Source of the DNA: Gammaproteobacteria bacterium
Lineage (GTDB): Bacteria > Pseudomonadota > Gammaproteobacteria > Eutrophobiales > Eutrophobiaceae
NCBI GenBank assembly: GCA_009843675.1
Contig: VYCZ01000290.1
Location: 1-17,891, forward strand
Length of the DNA stretch: 17,891 nucleotides
Reading direction: 5' to 3'
In this document: positions 14,093-17,891 of the stretch, one piece after another
Layout of the letters: every line of letters starts with the position of its first letter
Numbering within the stretch: position 1 is the stretch's first letter
The notes under the pieces: model-generated
Told to the model about the DNA's origin: nothing
Database searches by the model: none
Seen by the model: only the letters and a program-made list of their open reading frames with translations
Translations under genes and position numbers: made by a program

Positions 14093-17000
14093 GCGCCGCC
14101 GCCATGATGGCCTCTTCCTCCGACAGCCCGTTCTCCTTGCCTTTCCTGATCGCTTCCAGCACGATCTTGTAGTCCCTGGGCATGACCTTGACAAAGCGGC
14201 CCTGGTACTCGCGCCAGTTGTCCAGGATGCGCCGGCCGACACTGCTGTGGGTATACTGGACGTGCCGGGCCAGGAGCTGTCTGATCGTCCTGACGTCTTC
14301 TTCCTCCTCAACGGCTTCGAGGTGTACCATCTGCCGGTTGCAGCGGATATGGAAATCCTCGTCCTCGTCCAGCACGTAGGCAATGCCGCCGGACATGCCC
14401 GCGGCAAAGTTGCGGCCGGTCCTGCCGATGATCACCACGCGGCCGCCGGTCATGTACTCGCAACCATGGTCGCCCACACCCTCCACAACGGCATGGACGC
14501 CGCTGTTCCTGACGCAGAAGCGCTCGCCGGCGATGCCCCTGAAGTAGCCTTCGCCGGAGGTCGCGCCGTACAGGGCGACGTTGCCGATGAGGATGTTTTC
14601 CTCCGGCACAAAGGTCGAGGCCCGCGGCGGGTAAACGATGATCTTGCCGCCGGAGAGGCCCTTGCCGATATAGTCGTTGGAGTCCCCTTCCAGGGTCAGG
14701 GTGACGCCCCCGGGGACGAACGCGCCGAAACTCATCCCGGCAGACCCGTTGAAATGCACCCGCACCGTGTCCTCCGGCAGTCCCGCGGCGCCGTAGCGTT
14801 TGGTGATTTCGTAGCCCAGGATGGTTCCCGTGGTGCGGTTGGTATTCCTGATGGGCAGGATGATGTCCACCGGTTCCCTGGTCTCGAGCGTCTGTTTACA
14901 CAAGGGCACCAGCGTGGTCACGTCCAGTGATTTTTCCAGGCCGTGATCCTGTCCCTGCGAGTGGTAAATCCCCACCTCGGGGCCCATTTCCGGCTTGTAG
15001 AGTATATTGGTGAAATCCAGGCCCTTCGCCTTCCAGTGATCGATCGCCTTGTTCATGTCTAGCCGGTCGCTGCGCCCGACCATTTCATCCACGGTGCGGA
15101 ACCCCAGTTGCGCCATCAGTTCCCGCATCTCCTCGGCGATAAACCGGAAAAAGTTTTCCACGAACTCCGGCTTGCCGTTGAACTTTTCGCGCAGGCCCTT
15201 GTCCTGGGTCGCTACGCCCACGGGACAGGTATTCAGGTGGCAGACCCGCATCATGATACAGCCGCTGACGACCAGGGGGGCCGTGGAGAAACCGAATTCC
15301 TCGGCGCCCAGCAGGGCCGCGATAACCACATCGCGGCCGGTCTTCAACTGGCCGTCGGTCTGTACGACGATACGATCGCGCAACTTGTTCTGCACCAGCA
15401 CCTGCTGGGTTTCGGCCAGTCCCAGTTCCCAGGGCAGGCCCGCGTGTTTCAGTGAACTGACGGGCGAGGCGCCGGTGCCGCCGTCGTAACCGGAGATCAG
15501 GACCACGTCGGAGTGGGCCTTGGACACTCCCGCGGCGACCGTGCCCACACCCACTTCCGCCACCAGTTTCACATGCACGCGCGCTTCCGGGTTGGAATTC
15601 TTGAGGTCGTGGATCAGTTGCGCCAGGTCCTCGATCGAGTAGATATCATGGTGTGGCGGCGGCGAGATCAGTCCCACCCAGGGCGTGGAATGGCGCACCT
15701 CAGCGATCCACGGATAGACCTTGGGTCCGGGCAATTGCCCGCCTTCGCCCGGTTTCGCGCCCTGCGCCATCTTGATCTGCAGGTCATCGGCATTCACCAG
15801 ATACTCACTGGTCACACCGAACCTGCCCGACGCCACCTGCTTGATAGCGCTGCGGCGCAGGTCGCCGTTCTCGTCCGGCGTGTAACGGACCGGGTCTTCG
15901 CCGCCCTCGCCGGTATTGGATTTGCCGCCGATACGGTTCATGGCGATGGCAAGCGTCTCATGGGCTTCCTTGCTGATGGAACCGTAGGACATGGCGCCGG
16001 TGGAGAAGCGCTTCATGATGTTCTCGATCGGTTCCACTTCCTCCAGGGGTATGGGCTCATCCGCAGGCTTGAACTGCATCAACCCGCGCAGCGTTGCCAG
16101 GTTGCGGCTCTGGTCGTCCACCAGCCCGGTGTACTCCTTGAAAATACGGTACTGCCCGGTGCGCGTGGAATGCTGCAGCCTGAACACGGTTTCCGGGTTG
16201 AACAAGTGGTACTCGCCGTCGCGGCGCCACTGGTATTCACCGCCCCATTCCAGGTCCGGACGCTTGACCGGCCGGTCCGGGAACGCATTGTGGTGGCGCA
16301 TGCTGCTCTCTTTTGCGACGAGATCCAGCCCGATGCCGCCGATGCGCGAAGCGGTCCAGGTGAAATAATGATCCACGAAGTCCTTGTCGAGGCCGATGGC
16401 CTCGAAGATCTGGGCGCCCCGGTACGACTGCACCGTGGAAATACCCATCTTGGACATGGTCTTGATCAGCCCCTTGTTGACGGCCTTGATGTAATTGGCC
16501 ACTGCCTTGTCGAACTGCATCTCCGGCACGAAGCCCTCGCCGATGAGGCCGCTGATGCTCTCGAACACCAGGTAGGGATTGACCGCCTCGATGCCGTAGC
16601 CGGTCAGGACCGCGAAATGATGGACCTCCCGGGGCTCCCCGGATTCAAGCACCACTCCGACCCGGGTGCGGTTGCCGTTGCGGATCAGGTGGTGGTGCAC
16701 GCCGGCGGTCGCCAGCAGCGCCGGGATGGGCGCCAGTTCGGCATTCACGCCGCGGTCGGACAGGATAATATAGCTGTACCCCTCCTCGATGGCTCGGTCA
16801 ACCTGCTCATAGACATCGTGCAATGCCCGGTCCAGTCCTGTTCCGCCCGCGGCGACGGGATACAGGATGGGGATGGTCCTGGTTCTGAAACCGGGCAGGT
16901 TCATATCCCGAATGCGGGCCAGTTCGGCATTGGTGAGCAGGGGCGAGGGAATGCGCACGCGCTTGCAACTCTCGGGACCCGGTTGCAGCAGGTTGGCTTC

Positions 17001-17891
17001 CGGACCGATGGTGGTGGAGACCTGGGTAACCAGTTCCTCGCGGATGCCGTCCAGGGGCGGGTTGGTGACCTGGGCGAATAACTGCTTAAAATAATCGTAC
17101 AACAGGCGCGGACGGTTGGACAGCACGGCCAGGGCCGCATCGGTCCCCATGGACCCCACGGGTTCTTCTCCGTTGCCGGCCATGGGCGCCACCAGTATGC
17201 GCAGTTCCTCGTGGGTATAACCGAACGCCTGCTGGCGCTGCATCAGGGTATCGGGGTCGGTGCCGTGGATATTCTTCGGGTTGGGCAGGTTTTCCAGGGG
17301 CATCAGGTTCCGCTGCAACCAGCGCCCGTAAGGATGTTCGTCGATGTAGCGCTGTTTCAGTTCACTGTCGTCGATGATCCGGCCTTCCCGGGTATCCACC
17401 AGGAAGATGCGCCCTGGGTGCAGGCGTTCCTTGAGCTTGACGTTCTCCGGGGCGACGTCCAGTACGCCCACCTCGGAGGCCATGACCACCATGTCGTCGT
17501 GGGTGACGTAATAGCGCGACGGGCGCAGGCCGTTCCGGTCCAGCACCGCGCCGATGACTTCGCCGTCGGTAAAGGCGATGGAAGCGGGACCGTCCCAGGG
17601 CTCCATCAGGCAGGCGTGGTATTCATAAAATGCCTTGCGCTCCTCGTTCATGGTTTCGTGGCCGCTCCAGGCCTCCGGGATCATCATCAGGATCGCGTGG
17701 GCCAGCGGGCGGCCGGTCATGTGCAGGAATTCCATGACATTGTCGAATACCGCAGAGTCGCTGCCGCCTTCGATGACGACCGGAAAGATTTTCTTCAGGT
17801 CCGGGCCGAACAGTTCGGAATCGCACAGCGATTCCCGCGCATGCATCCAGTTGGTGTTGCCGCGCACCGTATTGATCTCGCCGTTATGGCA
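14085..17891 (-). CDS. gltB: Glutamate synthase [NADPH] large (alpha) subunit (N-terminus cut by window)
   Basis: Catalytic subunit of GOGAT, the ammonia-assimilation enzyme acting after glutamine synthetase. The frame is open through the right edge; 1268 residues are visible of the usual ~1500, so the catalytic N-terminal cysteine and about 220-240 residues are outside. The first visible residues, [12 protein letters not shown], belong to the class II glutamine amidotransferase domain. Then follow the central domain, the FMN-binding synthase domain ([27 protein letters not shown]), the 3Fe-4S cysteines in [15 protein letters not shown], and the C-terminal beta-helix with its glycine-rich repeats ([20 protein letters not shown]). 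The internal GTG at 17867 is not the true start. No disruption is seen. The operon continues with gltD and the HtrA-like gene. Confidence 0.97.
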   Translation of the reverse strand, partial: CHNGEINTVRGNTNWMHARESLCDSELFGPDLKKIFPVVIEGGSDSAVFDNVMEFLHMTGRPLAHAILMMIPEAWSGHETMNEERKAFYEYHACLMEPWDGPASIAFTDGEVIGAVLDRNGLRPSRYYVTHDDMVVMASEVGVLDVAPENVKLKERLHPGRIFLVDTREGRIIDDSELKQRYIDEHPYGRWLQRNLMPLENLPNPKNIHGTDPDTLMQRQQAFGYTHEELRILVAPMAGNGEEPVGSMGTDAALAVLSNRPRLLYDYFKQLFAQVTNPPLDGIREELVTQVSTTIGPEANLLQPGPESCKRVRIPSPLLTNAELARIRDMNLPGFRTRTIPILYPVAAGGTGLDRALHDVYEQVDRAIEEGYSYIILSDRGVNAELAPIPALLATAGVHHHLIRNGNRTRVGVVLESGEPREVHHFAVLTGYGIEAVNPYLVFESISGLIGEGFVPEMQFDKAVANYIKAVNKGLIKTMSKMGISTVQSYRGAQIFEAIGLDKDFVDHYFTWTASRIGGIGLDLVAKESSMRHHNAFPDRPVKRPDLEWGGEYQWRRDGEYHLFNPETVFRLQHSTRTGQYRIFKEYTGLVDDQSRNLATLRGLMQFKPADEPIPLEEVEPIENIMKRFSTGAMSYGSISKEAHETLAIAMNRIGGKSNTGEGGEDPVRYTPDENGDLRRSAIKQVASGRFGVTSEYLVNADDLQIKMAQGAKPGEGGQLPGPKVYPWIAEVRHSTPWVGLISPPPHHDIYSIEDLAQLIHDLKNSNPEARVHVKLVAEVGVGTVAAGVSKAHSDVVLISGYDGGTGASPVSSLKHAGLPWELGLAETQQVLVQNKLRDRIVVQTDGQLKTGRDVVIAALLGAEEFGFSTAPLVVSGCIMMRVCHLNTCPVGVATQDKGLREKFNGKPEFVENFFRFIAEEMRELMAQLGFRTVDEMVGRSDRLDMNKAIDHWKAKGLDFTNILYKPEMGPEVGIYHSQGQDHGLEKSLDVTTLVPLCKQTLETREPVDIILPIRNTNRTTGTILGYEITKRYGAAGLPEDTVRVHFNGSAGMSFGAFVPGGVTLTLEGDSNDYIGKGLSGGKIIVYPPRASTFVPEENILIGNVALYGATSGEGYFRGIAGERFCVRNSGVHAVVEGVGDHGCEYMTGGRVVIIGRTGRNFAAGMSGGIAYVLDEDEDFHIRCNRQMVHLEAVEEEEDVRTIRQLLARHVQYTHSSVGRRILDNWREYQGRFVKVMPRDYKIVLEAIRKGKENGLSEEEAIMAAAHG

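Noticed and set aside
14093..14407. Upstream extension of gltD into gltB
   Set aside because: The extra N-terminal residues are out-of-frame gltB sequence; the family-typical start [12 protein letters not shown] is at 14092.
15513..17081. Long open frame (522 codons) on the plus strand
   Set aside because: It lies wholly antisense to gltB, whose protein is clearly conserved; the opposite-strand frame is a by-product of GC-rich codon use and its translation resembles no known family.

Overview
This 17.9 kb window looks like the chromosome of a free-living gammaproteobacterium, probably an environmental or marine lineage, with moderately high GC. The evidence is the set of housekeeping genes (lnt, hemE, gltB and gltD of gammaproteobacterial type), a TonB-dependent outer-membrane receptor, and short intergenic palindromes typical of that class. 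The species cannot be named from the sequence. No rRNA, tRNA, CRISPR array, integrase or transposase gene was found.

Layout. At 1-1482 (+) is the apolipoprotein N-acyltransferase gene lnt, cut at its 5' end. Facing it, reading leftward from 6501 to 1491, are three genes with 4-base overlaps: hemE (uroporphyrinogen decarboxylase), a DUF368/PopT-type undecaprenyl-phosphate transporter and a 1012-residue TonB-dependent receptor. The hemE upstream region holds a ~100 bp element with perfect 24 bp inverted repeats. A small ankyrin-repeat gene with a clear promoter follows (+). From 7307 to 11253 is a block of oxidoreductases: an SDR lacking the catalytic Tyr, an FMO-like flavoprotein, a divergent ABM-domain protein, a CmcJ/NvfI-type 2-oxoglutarate/iron oxygenase and a PPOX-type flavoprotein. 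A tiny acidic lipoprotein gene with its own extended -10 promoter follows. From 17891 down to 11703 (-) run gltB (cut at its N-terminus), gltD and an HtrA-like PDZ protein whose catalytic triad is entirely replaced.

How it fits together. gltB and gltD encode the two subunits of NADPH glutamate synthase. In Pseudomonas aeruginosa gltB-gltD-hemE are adjacent. Here hemE keeps the same orientation downstream of gltD, but about 6 kb of accessory genes lies between them. The redox block has the composition of a small-molecule modification or degradation locus but has no recognisable scaffold-building enzyme, so its substrate is unknown.

All three convergent gene junctions in the window (lnt/receptor, ankyrin/SDR, ABM/CmcJ-like) carry a short near-perfect palindrome of one related family, probably acting as two-way terminators. 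The strongest candidates for something undescribed are the triad-less HtrA/PDZ protein in the gltBD operon, the redox block, and the palindrome family.
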